Shown here in pieces: positions 19,693 through 28,862 of a stretch of 64,000 nucleotides of DNA (within the stretch, counting starts at the first letter, position 1; each line of letters opens with the position of its first letter). The notes below the pieces were generated by a model, which saw nothing but the letters and a program-made list of their open reading frames with translations, had not been told where the DNA came from and searched no databases. Origin of the DNA: Novosphingobium jiangmenense. Lineage in GTDB: Bacteria > Pseudomonadota > Alphaproteobacteria > Sphingomonadales > Sphingomonadaceae. The DNA is taken from assembly GCF_015694345.1 (NCBI RefSeq), contig NZ_JADQDC010000002.1, positions 372,001 through 436,000 on the forward strand, written 5' to 3'. Position numbers and translations under genes: made by a program.

Positions 19693-20352
19693 ATGCCGAA
19701 GCTTACGCGCATGCCGCGCGCCCTCATGCTCGCTCTGCCTCTCGCCCTTGCCGCTGTTGCTGCCCCGATGGTTGCGCAAATGCCCGAAGCGCCCGGCAAG
19801 GCAGACAAGGCTCGCGTCGTTGCAGGCAGCTATACTGCGGACGCTGGTCACTCGCTGGTCGGCTGGCGCGTCAACCACTTCGGCTTCAACGACTACTTCG
19901 GCCTGTTCGGCGACGTGACCGGCACGCTCGATATCGATCCGGCAAACCCTGCGGCAGCCAAGGTCTCGGTCAAGATCCCGGTCAGCAAGGTTGTAACCGT
20001 CAATCAGGCGCTGACCGCACACCTGCTCAAGCCTGCCGCCGACGGGAAGCCCGCTGATTTCTTCGGCGCGGCGCCTGCCGATGCCACCTTCGTTTCGACC
20101 AGCGTCGCCCCCGGCGCCGACGGGATGAGCGCCAAGATCACCGGCGACCTCACGCTCAACGGCGTGACCAAGCCGGTGACCATCGACGCCACTTTCGCCG
20201 GTGCTGGGACCAACCCGTTCTCCAAGGCCGCAACAGTCGGCTTTCACGGCAAGGCCACGATCAAGCGTTCGGATTTCAACGTGAAGTACGGCATTCCCTT
20301 CGTTTCGGACGAAGTGAAGCTCGATATCACGGCGGCCTTCGAGAAGAAGTAA
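19693..20352 (+). CDS. YceI-family periplasmic lipocalin-like protein
   Basis: 219 residues from ATG 19693, behind a perfect AAGGAG. The signal peptide is residues 1 to about 29. The YceI beta-barrel follows (SYTADAGHSLVGWRVNHFGFNDYFGLFGDVTGTL, then ITGDLTLNGVTKPVTIDATF and ATIKRSDFNVKYGIPFVSDEVKL). Members bind polyisoprenoid or similar amphiphiles in the periplasm. The stop lies 4 bp from the convergent epoxide hydrolase stop. Confidence 0.92.
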   Translation: MPKLTRMPRALMLALPLALAAVAAPMVAQMPEAPGKADKARVVAGSYTADAGHSLVGWRVNHFGFNDYFGLFGDVTGTLDIDPANPAAAKVSVKIPVSKVVTVNQALTAHLLKPAADGKPADFFGAAPADATFVSTSVAPGADGMSAKITGDLTLNGVTKPVTIDATFAGAGTNPFSKAATVGFHGKATIKRSDFNVKYGIPFVSDEVKLDITAAFEKK

Positions 20353-20356
20353 GCGC

Positions 20357-21490
20357 CTAAGGCATCAGGGAAAACGCAGCCCGGAGTTCATTCACGAAAG
20401 CTTCGGGCTGCTCCCATGCGGCAAAGTGACCACCCTTTTCCAGTTCGCCCCAGTATACGAGGTTTGAGCACGTCCGCTCGAACCATTTCCGGGGAGCGGG
20501 AATGATCTCTTTGGGAAATGCGCTCGCTGCCACAGGCAGGTCGATCTGCACCGGCGCGAAGCTGCCGAAGCTTTCCCAATAGAGCCGCGCCGAGGAAGCG
20601 CCTGCCGCTGTCAGCCAGTACAGCATCAGGTTGTCGAGCATGTCGTCGCGGCTCAGTGCGTCTTCTGCGCGACCAGCATTGTCGGTCCAGGCCCACATTT
20701 TCTCGTAGATCCAGCCGGCGAGGCCGACCGGGGAATCGACAAGCCCGTAGCCGACCGTCTGTGGCCGCGTGGACTGCTGCTTCGAGTAGCCGGAATCCCA
20801 GTCCTGATAATGCTTCAGGCCTGCCAGCGCCTTGAGTTCATCCGCTCCCGGTGCGGCGAGGTCCTCGGGCAATGGGCGTGCGATTGGCATGTTCAGGTGG
20901 ATGCCGCTGCACCCTTCAACCTTCATCGCACCGATCGCCGTCGTAACGGCAGAGCCCCAATCACCGCCCTGTGCCAGCCAGCTGCCGTAGCCGAGCCGCG
21001 CCATCAGCACGCCCCAGCTCTGCGCGATCTTCTGAACGCTCCAGCCTTTGACGGTGGGTTTGCCCGAGAAACCGTAACCCGGCAGGCACGGGATCACGAG
21101 ATGGAAGGCATCCTGCGCTGTGCCCCCGTGCTCTTCGGGCCGGGTCAGCGGGGCGATGCAGCGGCGAAATTCGAGAATGGATCCGGGCCAGCCATGGGTA
21201 AGCAGCAGCGGCCGGGCTTCGGCATGGGGTGAGCGCACATGCAGGAACCGGATCATCACGCCATCGATCTCGGTTTCGAACATGCCCCATTCGTTGAGCA
21301 TCTTCTGACAGGGGTACCAGTCGTAACCGTTACGCCAGTAGGCAACGATATCCTGCAGGGCAGCCAGAGGCGTCCCTTGCGACCAATCGTCGACCGTTTC
21401 CTGCTCTGGCCACCGGGTCATGTCGATGCGCCGATGCAGGTCGTCGATCGCGCTGTGCGGTACATCCACGACGAACGGCGCAATATTCAT
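20357..21490 (-). CDS. Epoxide hydrolase (EHN plus alpha/beta hydrolase)
   Basis: 377 residues from ATG 21490, with GGGAGAGAG upstream. An N-terminal EHN domain (about 1-110) is followed by the alpha/beta hydrolase core. The oxyanion-hole motif is HGWPGS (99-104), the nucleophile Asp177 lies in GGDWGS and the catalytic His is in EKGGHFAAWEQP near residue 360. It would open epoxides of xenobiotic or terpenoid type to diols in the cytoplasm. It diverges from the leuA leader. Confidence 0.92.
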   Translation of the reverse strand: MNIAPFVVDVPHSAIDDLHRRIDMTRWPEQETVDDWSQGTPLAALQDIVAYWRNGYDWYPCQKMLNEWGMFETEIDGVMIRFLHVRSPHAEARPLLLTHGWPGSILEFRRCIAPLTRPEEHGGTAQDAFHLVIPCLPGYGFSGKPTVKGWSVQKIAQSWGVLMARLGYGSWLAQGGDWGSAVTTAIGAMKVEGCSGIHLNMPIARPLPEDLAAPGADELKALAGLKHYQDWDSGYSKQQSTRPQTVGYGLVDSPVGLAGWIYEKMWAWTDNAGRAEDALSRDDMLDNLMLYWLTAAGASSARLYWESFGSFAPVQIDLPVAASAFPKEIIPAPRKWFERTCSNLVYWGELEKGGHFAAWEQPEAFVNELRAAFSLMP

Positions 21491-21560
21491 GGCTTCTCTC
21501 TCCCGGATTGTTCGCATTCATTCTGGACAAGCGGCTCGCGATTCACCATAGGCTTGTCGC

Positions 21561-21611
21561 ATGATCGCTCGACTGGACCTTACCCTGCGACTTATCCGCC
21601 CTTGGGCGTGA
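21561..21611 (+). CDS. Putative leuA leader peptide (16 aa)
   Basis: A 16-codon ORF reading MIARLDLTLRLIRPWA, starting 137 bases before leuA. It holds four Leu and two Ile codons, a pattern expected of a peptide sensing branched-chain aminoacyl-tRNA. The Shine-Dalgarno is weak (AGG at 21550-21552). Downstream, CGTCGGT (21619-21625) can pair with ACCGACG (21666-21672), and GGCGC with GCGCC within 21633-21647, but no T-run follows, so the mechanism is unclear. Confidence 0.5.
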   Translation: MIARLDLTLRLIRPWA

Positions 21612-21697
21612 GCTGACGCGTCGGTCCGTCCCGGCGCGCACGGCGCCCAGGGGTTGAAAACCAGAACCGACGAAATCCAGATCATTCGAGTAATTCC

Positions 21698-23368
21698 ATG
21701 ACCATGCTCAAGAACCCTTCGGCCAAGTACCGTCCGTTCCCGCTGATCGACCTGCCCAATCGCCAGTGGCCCAGCCAGACGATCACCAAGGCGCCGCGCT
21801 GGCTCTCGACCGACATGCGCGACGGCAACCAGTCGCTGATCGATCCGATGGATGCAGAAAAGAAGAGCCGCTTCTTCGACCTGCTGCTGAAAGTGGGTCT
21901 GAAGGAGATCGAGGTCGGCTTCCCTTCGGCCGGTGCCACCGAGTACGACTTCATCCGCGGACTCGTCGATTCCGGGCGCATCCCCGACGACGTGTTCGTG
22001 CAGGTGCTCACCCAATCGCGCGAGGACCTGATCAAGACCTCGTTCGAGAGCCTTGCAGGCGCAAAGCAGGCCATCGTCCACGTCTACAACGCGGTATCGC
22101 CGCTGTGGCGCAACGTGGTGTTCGGCATGGACAAGAAGGACGTGCGCGAGATCGCCATTGCCGGTGCCAAGCACCTGCGCGATCAGGCTGCCCGTTTCCC
22201 CCAGACGGACTGGCACTTCGAGTACAGCCCGGAGACGTTCTCCACCGCCGAACTCGATTTCAGCATCGAATGTTGCGAGGCGGTGATGGAAATTCTCCAG
22301 CCGACAACCGACAAGCCGATCATCCTCAATCTGCCCGCAACGGTCGAGGCGGCGACGCCCAACATCTATGCCGACCAGATCGAGTACTTCTGCCGCAATC
22401 TGCCGAACCGCGACCGCGCGGTGATTTCGCTGCACACCCATAATGACCGGGGCACCGGCGTGGCAGCGGCCGAACTGGGCCTGATGGCGGGCGCGGATCG
22501 CGTCGAAGGCTGCCTGTTCGGCAATGGCGAGCGGACGGGCAACTGCTGCCTCGTCACGGTCGGCCTCAACATGTATACGCAAGGGATCGACCCGGAGCTG
22601 GATTTCTCGGACATCGACGAGGTGATCCAGACGGTCGAGTACTGCAACCAGCTGCCGGTACACCCGCGCCATCCCTATGGCGGCGAACTGGTGTTCACGG
22701 CGTTCTCGGGTAGCCACCAGGACGCGATCAAGAAGGGTTTTGCCGCGCAGGAGCAGCGCAACGACGAGCTCTGGGCCATCCCCTACCTGCCGATCGATCC
22801 AGCCGACCTCGGCCGCAGCTACGAAGCGGTGATCCGCGTCAATTCGCAGTCCGGCAAGGGCGGCTTTGCCTGGGTGCTCGAGCAGGATCAGGGCCTCAAG
22901 CTGCCGAAAAAGATGCAGGCCCACTTCTCGCGCCATGTGCAGGAGCTGGCCGACGAACTGGGCCGCGAACTGCAGGCCGCAGACATCTGGGGCGTGTTCC
23001 GCAAGGCCTATCGCCTGGATGCGCCGCAGCACTTCCAGCTGGTCGACTACGAGGAAGCGCGCGGTCCGGACGGTACGCGGATTTTCGCCGGCAAGATCGA
23101 GGTCGATGGCAAGCTGCAGTCGGTCTCGGGTCGTGGCAACGGGCTGATTTCTTCGGTCGTCGCCACGCTTAAGGATGGCTTCGGCGTCGAGATCGACATC
23201 ACCGACTACTCCGAACACGCCATGGGCGCCGGCAGCAATGCGCGAGCCGCCGCTTATGTCGAGTGCAAGACCGCCGATGGTCGCACGATCTGGGGCGTCG
23301 GCATCGACGAGGACGTCGCCACCGCGAGTGTCCGCGCCGTCCTCAGCGCTGCAAACGCCGCAGCTTGA
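21698..23368 (+). CDS. leuA: 2-Isopropylmalate synthase (long LeuA form)
   Basis: 556 residues. Condenses acetyl-CoA and 2-oxoisovalerate in the first committed step of leucine synthesis. The start region ([17 protein letters not shown]) is typical of the long form found in actinobacteria and fungi. The HMGL-like TIM barrel has [11 protein letters not shown] (metal-binding Asp), [16 protein letters not shown] and [14 protein letters not shown]. The C-terminal LeuA allosteric domain (about 430-556) provides leucine feedback. A leader peptide precedes it and a hairpin terminator follows. Confidence 0.97.
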   Translation: MTMLKNPSAKYRPFPLIDLPNRQWPSQTITKAPRWLSTDMRDGNQSLIDPMDAEKKSRFFDLLLKVGLKEIEVGFPSAGATEYDFIRGLVDSGRIPDDVFVQVLTQSREDLIKTSFESLAGAKQAIVHVYNAVSPLWRNVVFGMDKKDVREIAIAGAKHLRDQAARFPQTDWHFEYSPETFSTAELDFSIECCEAVMEILQPTTDKPIILNLPATVEAATPNIYADQIEYFCRNLPNRDRAVISLHTHNDRGTGVAAAELGLMAGADRVEGCLFGNGERTGNCCLVTVGLNMYTQGIDPELDFSDIDEVIQTVEYCNQLPVHPRHPYGGELVFTAFSGSHQDAIKKGFAAQEQRNDELWAIPYLPIDPADLGRSYEAVIRVNSQSGKGGFAWVLEQDQGLKLPKKMQAHFSRHVQELADELGRELQAADIWGVFRKAYRLDAPQHFQLVDYEEARGPDGTRIFAGKIEVDGKLQSVSGRGNGLISSVVATLKDGFGVEIDITDYSEHAMGAGSNARAAAYVECKTADGRTIWGVGIDEDVATASVRAVLSAANAAA

Positions 23369-23375
23369 CCTTGTG

Positions 23376-23398
23376 CAGGCGGTCCGCCGGGCCGCCTG
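23376..23398 (+). terminator. Hairpin terminator after leuA
   Basis: CAGGCGG (23376-23382) pairs with CCGCCTG (23392-23398) across a 9-base loop, 7 bp beyond the leuA stop. The T-run is weak (TTCAATC). Confidence 0.6.
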
Positions 23399-23491
23399 TT
23401 CAATCGGGCAGTTAAATCAGGCTTGCCCGCGCCAACCTATGCGCCATAGTCCAGTCCGTGCCCGCAAGAGGCGCGCAACGGGACAGGACTT

Positions 23492-24538
23492 ATGGCCGAA
23501 GAAGCGATTCTCGAACCCGATCTGCCGATCGTCGATCCGCACCACCACCTGTGGGACCTGCGGCCGCTGATCGCGGCCTTTCCCGAGCCACGGCACCCGT
23601 TCATCGAGACGCTGACGCATTCGGCGTACTACACGTTCGACCAACTGCTGGCCGACGCCCGGGGCGGGCACAATGTCGTCGCCACCGTCTACATGGAATG
23701 CGGCGCGTTCTATCGTGCCAGCGCCGAACCGGCGATGAAGCCGGTGGGCGAAGTCGAGTTCGTCAACGGTGTTGCCGCTCAGGGGGCGAGCGGACTCTAT
23801 GGCAGTTACCGCCCCTGCGCCGCGATTGTCGGTCATGCCGACCTGCAACTGGGCGACGGAGCACGGCCGGTTCTTGAAGCCCTTACAGAAGCAGGCAACG
23901 GACGGTTTCGGGGCATTCGCCATCAGGGCGCCTGGGATGCCAATCCAGACGTGCTCGGTCCGCCGTTCCATGCTCCGCCCGAGCTTTATCTCTCGGACAG
24001 GTTCCGGGAAGGTTTCCGCCACCTCGGCGAACTTGGCCTGACGTTCGATGCCTGGCTGCTGGAGCCACAGCTCGGCGATGCCCTCAACCTTGCCCGCGCC
24101 TTCCCGGATCAGCCGATCTGCCTCGATCACTGCGGCACCCCGCTCGGCATGTCGAGCTACCACGGCAAGCTGCACGAACGCTTCGACATCTGGCGCAGCA
24201 TGATCCGGCAGATCGCGGAATGCCCCAATGTCACCATCAAGCTTGGCGGGCTGGCCATGGCGTTCTGCGGCCTTCCCGAGCAGGGACCGATGGCAGGACT
24301 GTCCTCCGAGACTCTCGCAGCGATGTGGCGTCCCTACATCGAGACCTGCATCGAAGCCTTCGGGCCAGATCGTGCAATGTTCGAAAGTAACTATCCGGTC
24401 GACAAGTGGGGCGCGAGCTACAACGTGCTGTGGAACACGTTCAAGCGCTTGGCGCACGGTGCCTCGAACGCGGAAAAGCGCGCGCTGTTTGCAGGCACGG
24501 CCGCCCGGTTCTACGGCATAGAGGACGTGCTGCCATAA
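23492..24538 (+). CDS. Amidohydrolase-family metal-dependent hydrolase
   Basis: 348 residues of the amidohydrolase-2 (TIM-barrel) family. The N-terminal metal motif is VDPHHHLWDL (residues 14-23). Later blocks are RGIRHQGAWD, CLDHCGTP and the C-terminal MFESNYPVDK, whose Asn-Tyr-Pro is common in this group (lactonases and decarboxylases such as ACMSD-like enzymes). It acts on an unidentified carboxylated or lactone substrate. No signal peptide is seen. Neighbouring epoxide hydrolase and nitronate monooxygenase-type genes suggest catabolic roles, but there is no shared operon proof. Confidence 0.85.
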   Translation: MAEEAILEPDLPIVDPHHHLWDLRPLIAAFPEPRHPFIETLTHSAYYTFDQLLADARGGHNVVATVYMECGAFYRASAEPAMKPVGEVEFVNGVAAQGASGLYGSYRPCAAIVGHADLQLGDGARPVLEALTEAGNGRFRGIRHQGAWDANPDVLGPPFHAPPELYLSDRFREGFRHLGELGLTFDAWLLEPQLGDALNLARAFPDQPICLDHCGTPLGMSSYHGKLHERFDIWRSMIRQIAECPNVTIKLGGLAMAFCGLPEQGPMAGLSSETLAAMWRPYIETCIEAFGPDRAMFESNYPVDKWGASYNVLWNTFKRLAHGASNAEKRALFAGTAARFYGIEDVLP

Positions 24539-24561
24539 CCGCCTTTGACAAGCGCCGCCGC

Positions 24562-24590
24562 TTGACCTAGCCACTTAACCAACCGATTAA
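24562..24590 (+). promoter_or_regulatory. Candidate promoter/operator of the nitronate monooxygenase-type gene
   Basis: TTGACC (24562-24567), 17 bases, then GATTAA (24585-24590). The palindrome TTAACC-AACC-GATTAA (24575-24590, 5 of 6 arm matches) overlaps the -10, as a TetR-type operator might. Weak -10 match. Confidence 0.35.
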
Positions 24591-24615
24591 ACGCATCCTC
24601 AAGGACACGAGCCGA

Positions 24616-25596
24616 ATGCCTCTTCCCCCGCTGTTCGCCAACCTGCGTCTGCCCGTCATCGCCTCGCCGCTGTTCATCATCTCCTGCCCGGAGCTGGTGA
24701 TTGCGCAGTGCAAGGCAGGCATCGTCGGCTCGTTCCCGTCGCTCAATGCGCGGCCGATCAGCCAGCTCGACGAATGGCTGCACCAGATCACCGAGGAACT
24801 GGCAGCCCACAACCGCGCGAACCCGGATCGCCCCGCCGCGCCGTTCGCCGTCAACCAGATCGTCCACAAGACCAACAATCGCCTCGACGAGGACATGGCG
24901 CTGTGCGCCAAGTGGCAGGTGCCGATGCTGATCACCTCGCTCGGCGCACGTGAGGACGTTTATAGCGCTGCGCACGGCTGGGGCGGCATCGTGCTGCACG
25001 ACGTGATCAACGATCGTTTTGCCCGCAAGGCAATCGAGAAAGGTGCGGACGGCCTGATTCCGGTCGCCGCCGGCGCCGGGGGCCACGCAGGAGCGCAATC
25101 ACCATTCGCCCTGATGCAGGAAATCCGAGAGTGGTTCGACGGTCTTGTCGCCCTGTCAGGCGCAATCGCACATGGCCGCTCGGTGCTTGCCGCACAGGCT
25201 CTTGGCGCCGACTTCGCCTATATCGGCTCGGCCTGGATCGCCACTGAGGAGGCCAACGCCAATGCAGCCTACAAGCAGGCCATTGTCGACAGCCGGGCGG
25301 ACGACATCGTCTATTCCAGCCTCTTTACCGGCGTGCACGGCAACTACCTGCGCTCCTCGATCGTCAATGCAGGGCTCGACCCCGACAACCTGCCCGAAAG
25401 CGATCCCAGCAAGATGAACTTCGGATCCGGCGGCAATACCGAAGCGAAGGCTTGGAAGGACATCTGGGGGTCTGGTCAGGGTATCGGCGCCGTCTCGGCA
25501 GTGGAGCCCGTCGCTGTCAGGGTAGACCGGCTGGAAAAGCAGTATCGCGAAGCTTCTGCCGCGCTCTCGTCGGCATCTGCGCCGTTTCTCAAGTGA
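24616..25596 (+). CDS. NPD/nitronate monooxygenase-family flavoprotein
   Basis: 326 residues, FMN-binding TIM barrel of the nitronate monooxygenase/2-nitropropane dioxygenase family. Features are LRLPVIASPLFIISCPELVIAQCKAG at the N-terminus, VAAGAGGHAG (the FMN and active-site His region) near residue 156, LSGAIAHGRSVLAAQALGADFAYIGSAWIAT near 175-205, and a C-terminal GSGQGIGAV. Family members oxidise nitronates or act as NADH:quinone reductases; which applies here is not decided. It meets the AHH gene stop to stop 7 bp apart. Confidence 0.9.
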   Translation: MPLPPLFANLRLPVIASPLFIISCPELVIAQCKAGIVGSFPSLNARPISQLDEWLHQITEELAAHNRANPDRPAAPFAVNQIVHKTNNRLDEDMALCAKWQVPMLITSLGAREDVYSAAHGWGGIVLHDVINDRFARKAIEKGADGLIPVAAGAGGHAGAQSPFALMQEIREWFDGLVALSGAIAHGRSVLAAQALGADFAYIGSAWIATEEANANAAYKQAIVDSRADDIVYSSLFTGVHGNYLRSSIVNAGLDPDNLPESDPSKMNFGSGGNTEAKAWKDIWGSGQGIGAVSAVEPVAVRVDRLEKQYREASAALSSASAPFLK

Positions 25597-25603
25597 TCGA
25601 GGC

Positions 25604-26143
25604 CTAACTCGCCAGAGCGACAGTGGCAGTGTCTGACCAGAACAGGTCTGCCATTTCGTCAAGGTGGCGAAAATCGAGCGCTGGATCGCGGGTGTTCAAT
25701 GGCACCCGCGACCAGTTGCGCGGATCAAGAAAACGTCGGCGCAACGCTCGCTGCAAGAGATCGAACCGCATCAGCGCGGCATAGTCTGCGTTCCGGTTCC
25801 GGGTTCTCTCACGCGACCAGTCCGCCTCGATCTGGCCAATTCGTTCGATTACGAGTTCGTTGTAGGCCCGATGCGGACCACGATGGAGCGGCAGACCAAC
25901 ACGCATCGCTTCCCGTTCGGACGACGGCAGCAACTGCCCGTTCCGACGGAAATCGTGAATTGCGGCACGTTCGATGCCAAGGGCGCCGATCATCTGGCGC
26001 AACCCGCCCAGTTGCAGGACCTGGCGCGGGATCAGGTGGTGTCGCTGCTGTTCCGGCTGGTAGCTTGAATCTCCAGGGACATTGACCTTCCCGAAGGGCA
26101 GGCCATCCCGTTCTGTCCGGAAATGGTCCAGTTTCAAGCGCAC
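25604..26143 (-). CDS. AHH-domain (HNH/ENDO VII superfamily) nuclease-like protein
   Basis: 179 residues from GTG 26143, overlapping the upstream gene by 10 bp. HHLIPRQVLQ (35-44) followed later by LPLHRGPHRAYNELVIERI fits the AHH variant of the HNH/endonuclease VII fold, most often seen as toxin tips in polymorphic toxins. Here it stands alone with no secretion or RHS domain, and no obvious small immunity gene follows. It may be a cellular nuclease or a degraded effector. It ends a leftward cluster of little-known genes. Confidence 0.65.
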   Translation of the reverse strand: MRLKLDHFRTERDGLPFGKVNVPGDSSYQPEQQRHHLIPRQVLQLGGLRQMIGALGIERAAIHDFRRNGQLLPSSEREAMRVGLPLHRGPHRAYNELVIERIGQIEADWSRERTRNRNADYAALMRFDLLQRALRRRFLDPRNWSRVPLNTRDPALDFRHLDEMADLFWSDTATVALAS

Positions 26144-26874
26144 CGTGCAACGATACGGTCACCCCCTTCCACCTCAAGAAGGACTGTCCCCGAACCGGCA
26201 AGAACTGCTTGAGAAGGTTGCACCACTGGTCCGTGCGCCACCAGCCAATCAACCAGCCTCATGGCAATTCGTGCAAGCTCTGGGGCGCTGGCCGGATGAG
26301 CGGGCAGAAGCAAAAACTCCTGCCCCATCAGAAAGTTGAGGCCTTCAGTGCGCAAGGAGCCGTCGCTCTCCCGATGCATGGCCACAAACGCAGGTGCAGG
26401 GAACGGCCCGCCTTCAAGCCAAGGGCCGATCGCGCGAGCAAAAAGATCCGGTTTTATGACCAAATGGGCGGGAATCCACGAGATTGCGAGGGCTGGCCCG
26501 ACCTTCGAAAGTTCGTTCAGAAGCATTGCCGCGATTCTAATCACGGGCAGCAGGCGGTCTGCTCCGGCAAGATGCGGACCGGGTGCCAGGGTGAGCCAGT
26601 GCTTTCCCGCAACATCCTGCAATCCCAACCCAACCGCACTGCGGATGTCTGGCGCTGAAGCGGGGTTACCTTCACGCAGGCCGCGAAGGTCGAAGGTCAG
26701 GCCATTGCCGAGAACCTCTGCCCATCCCTCCGACTTTTCCGGGGCATGCGACACAAAGTACCTAAGGCCGGTATCGGGTCCGGCCAAGACTTCTGCCAAT
26801 GATGGCAGCCTTTCAGGCTCGTACATGAGCGCTGCGACGGGCGCGCAATCTGCAGACCGGTCACTCGCGTTCAC
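26134..26874 (-). CDS. Uncharacterised protein, faintly DUF4261-like
   Basis: 246 residues from GTG 26874, which has AAGGTGG at good spacing. No signal peptide or transmembrane helix is obvious. The sequence pattern (hydrophobic core near LPVIRIAAMLLNELSKVGPALAISWIPAHLV, then a C-terminal RTEGLNFLMGQEFLLLP segment and WLVAHGPVVQPSQAV) recalls DUF4261 proteins, but I cannot confirm this. The function is unknown. It lies between the flavodoxin-fold gene and the AHH gene on one strand and overlaps the latter. Confidence 0.6.
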   Translation of the reverse strand: MNASDRSADCAPVAALMYEPERLPSLAEVLAGPDTGLRYFVSHAPEKSEGWAEVLGNGLTFDLRGLREGNPASAPDIRSAVGLGLQDVAGKHWLTLAPGPHLAGADRLLPVIRIAAMLLNELSKVGPALAISWIPAHLVIKPDLFARAIGPWLEGGPFPAPAFVAMHRESDGSLRTEGLNFLMGQEFLLLPAHPASAPELARIAMRLVDWLVAHGPVVQPSQAVLAGSGTVLLEVEGGDRIVARCA

Positions 26875-26978
26875 TAGCCCACCTTTCAGTCATGCCACAC
26901 GACTTGCACAGCGTTCCGGAACCGTCGAGTCGCACCCGGTCCAGAAACGATCCGTTCGGCAGTCTAGACCGAATTGTT

Positions 26979-27482
26979 TCAGAATACCCCCAGCGCCAGA
27001 CCGGCCGCCAACGCCTGTCCCAGATTGTGACAGTCTTGCAGAACTTGCGAGGACAAGGTCTTTTCGGAAAGGATTTCTTCGGGAGTCTGCGCTTGCGTGC
27101 AGACGATCATCGGTTCGGTCACACGTCGCAGCCGCCAACCTGCGGCAATTCTGTCAATCTGACGGGTGGCACCGGTTCCATCCGAACCGGCGGCAATCAT
27201 CGTGCCGTAAGCCCTCCCCTCGATCCGGCCGAGCAGCGGATAGTAGCACTGGTCCAGGAACGCTTTCATTTCGCCTGTCACCGTGCCGAGGTTTTCCGGG
27301 CAACAGAACAGATAGCCCGATGCCGACAGGAGATGCTCCGGCCCCGCCTCGGCTGCCTCGACCAGACGACACTCACCTGCGGCCTGCGCGCCCTCTGCTG
27401 CCGCCGTAGCCATCGCCCGCGACGCGCCCGTGCGACTGTGCCAGACGATCAGCAATGCGGCGTCAGAGCTTTCAACAGCCAT
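26979..27482 (-). CDS. Flavodoxin-fold NAD(P)H-dependent oxidoreductase
   Basis: 167 residues from ATG 27482, which has GGGAG at proper spacing; a GTG six bases upstream is less likely. The phosphate-binding loop HSRTGASRAMATA near residue 17 and the GYLFCCPENLGTVTGEMKAFLDQCYY segment match the WrbA/flavodoxin-like family that binds FMN. The electron partner is unknown. It overlaps the exported-protein gene by 11 bp, so translation is probably coupled. Confidence 0.8.
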   Translation of the reverse strand: MAVESSDAALLIVWHSRTGASRAMATAAAEGAQAAGECRLVEAAEAGPEHLLSASGYLFCCPENLGTVTGEMKAFLDQCYYPLLGRIEGRAYGTMIAAGSDGTGATRQIDRIAAGWRLRRVTEPMIVCTQAQTPEEILSEKTLSSQVLQDCHNLGQALAAGLALGVF

Positions 27483-28716
27483 CGCCACTCCCGCCCGGAA
27501 TGCCGAGTGCGCCGCCTACCGCCCCGCCGAGCAAGCCGCCCAGCCCCTTCTTCTTTGGCTTGCATTGGGGCTTGGGAGGCTCTTGCCCTGTTGCGGAATT
27601 GGCGCCGGGAAAGCCTTCCACGCCGACGAGGAAACCGGTCGTCGAGCGATGGCGGATGCGCGCGGTCCACTCGGGCACCCACTTTGCCTTGGGATCGGCT
27701 GGCCGTGGCGGATAGGCGAAGCCCTCCTCCGGCCCATAGGCGTGAAGCGTGCCGTACATGTAATCCGGGGCGGCGGCCTTCACCTCGGCCGGGACGGTGC
27801 AGGTGGTGGTCTGTGGCGACATCACGGTCTTGTCGGCCACCAGCCGCGCTACTGTCGATGGTGCGAGCCAGTCCGACAAGCCACCACCGAACTGCCTTGT
27901 CGCGCTCGACGACCACCAGACGATGTCGGCCATGTCCTGCCCTTTCGGTGCCTGCTTTCCGCCGATGATCATGGCATAATACCCGGTCGCTTCGGCAACT
28001 GCGCCCCAGCGCAGCAATGTGGCGCCAGACCCGATCGCGCTGCTCGAGGCATTGAGGGGACCCATAAAGTCCCTGGTCAGGCTGAAGCTCAACTCCGGCG
28101 CATAGTTGGACACGATCCGATGCGCTCCGGGCAAGGCCGAATCGGGCTTGGCGGATTTGCCATCGTCGCTCGGCCAGGTGCCGTAAGTCTTGCTCGATGC
28201 GGGAGAGACCCAGCGATCAACAGGCACGGCAGTCGACCACAAACCGGGCGGGACTTGCCCTGCAGCCAATTTGCTGAAGTCGATCACGACGGGCTGGCCT
28301 TTGGGTGCATGTTCGCCACATCCCCAGAAGATAAGCATGCGCCCCTTGGGTCGCTGGAATTCCGCGTTTCCGGGCTCGGCTGGCTTAGTGACTGGCGTCT
28401 TGAGCAGGACCGACTTGCCGAGCTTTGCTCCGGCCGGCATGAAATGCTCAGCCTTGGGCTTCCCGTCCGCGGCTGCGCGCGACGAACCGAGATCGAGCCA
28501 CAGCATGTGCTGGGCCCGTGGACTCCCGCCCATCGCCATGGCCATGGCCGCACCCATTCCGCCACCACCAGCGCCCATTGCGCCGAAGCCCGACATTGTC
28601 TCTGCCCGCATTTCGTATCGCGCAACCGGAGCGCTGGACTGCTGGGCGAACACCCCGACCGCAACTCCACACAGCAACACTCCGGCAGAAGCGAGATATC
28701 CAGTTCTGACACGCAT
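27472..28716 (-). CDS. Exported protein of unknown function with Gly-rich tail
   Basis: 414 residues. It starts at ATG 28716 after a perfect AGGAGG and has a signal peptide (about 1-24, cleaved near VFAQQ). A Gly/Met-rich low-complexity stretch follows (about 41-65). The central part has beta-type segments such as GRMLIFWGCGEHAPKGQP and a long WGAVAEATGYYAMIIGGKQAP region, then a Cys/Lys/Gly-rich C-terminus. I do not recognise a characterised family; similar proteins are, from memory, widespread in sphingomonads. First gene of the leftward cluster, divergent from recJ across 146 bp. Confidence 0.7.
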   Translation of the reverse strand: MRVRTGYLASAGVLLCGVAVGVFAQQSSAPVARYEMRAETMSGFGAMGAGGGGMGAAMAMAMGGSPRAQHMLWLDLGSSRAAADGKPKAEHFMPAGAKLGKSVLLKTPVTKPAEPGNAEFQRPKGRMLIFWGCGEHAPKGQPVVIDFSKLAAGQVPPGLWSTAVPVDRWVSPASSKTYGTWPSDDGKSAKPDSALPGAHRIVSNYAPELSFSLTRDFMGPLNASSSAIGSGATLLRWGAVAEATGYYAMIIGGKQAPKGQDMADIVWWSSSATRQFGGGLSDWLAPSTVARLVADKTVMSPQTTTCTVPAEVKAAAPDYMYGTLHAYGPEEGFAYPPRPADPKAKWVPEWTARIRHRSTTGFLVGVEGFPGANSATGQEPPKPQCKPKKKGLGGLLGGAVGGALGIPGGSGDGC

Positions 28717-28862
28717 TTCGGCATCCTCCTGAAGGACTTGCGGCCGTTTTCCGACCGCAGCAGACTCAGTGCGACCCTATGCGCCGGGGACTCGTTGCGG
28801 GTGGTGCGCTTCGACACACCCCGCCCCTTTCCGCAGACAGCGCCATGGTATAGCGCAAAGCG

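Noticed and set aside
21518..23218. 566-codon open frame antisense to leuA
   Set aside because: Opposite a certain leuA; the composition is shadow-like and no ribosome site supports it.
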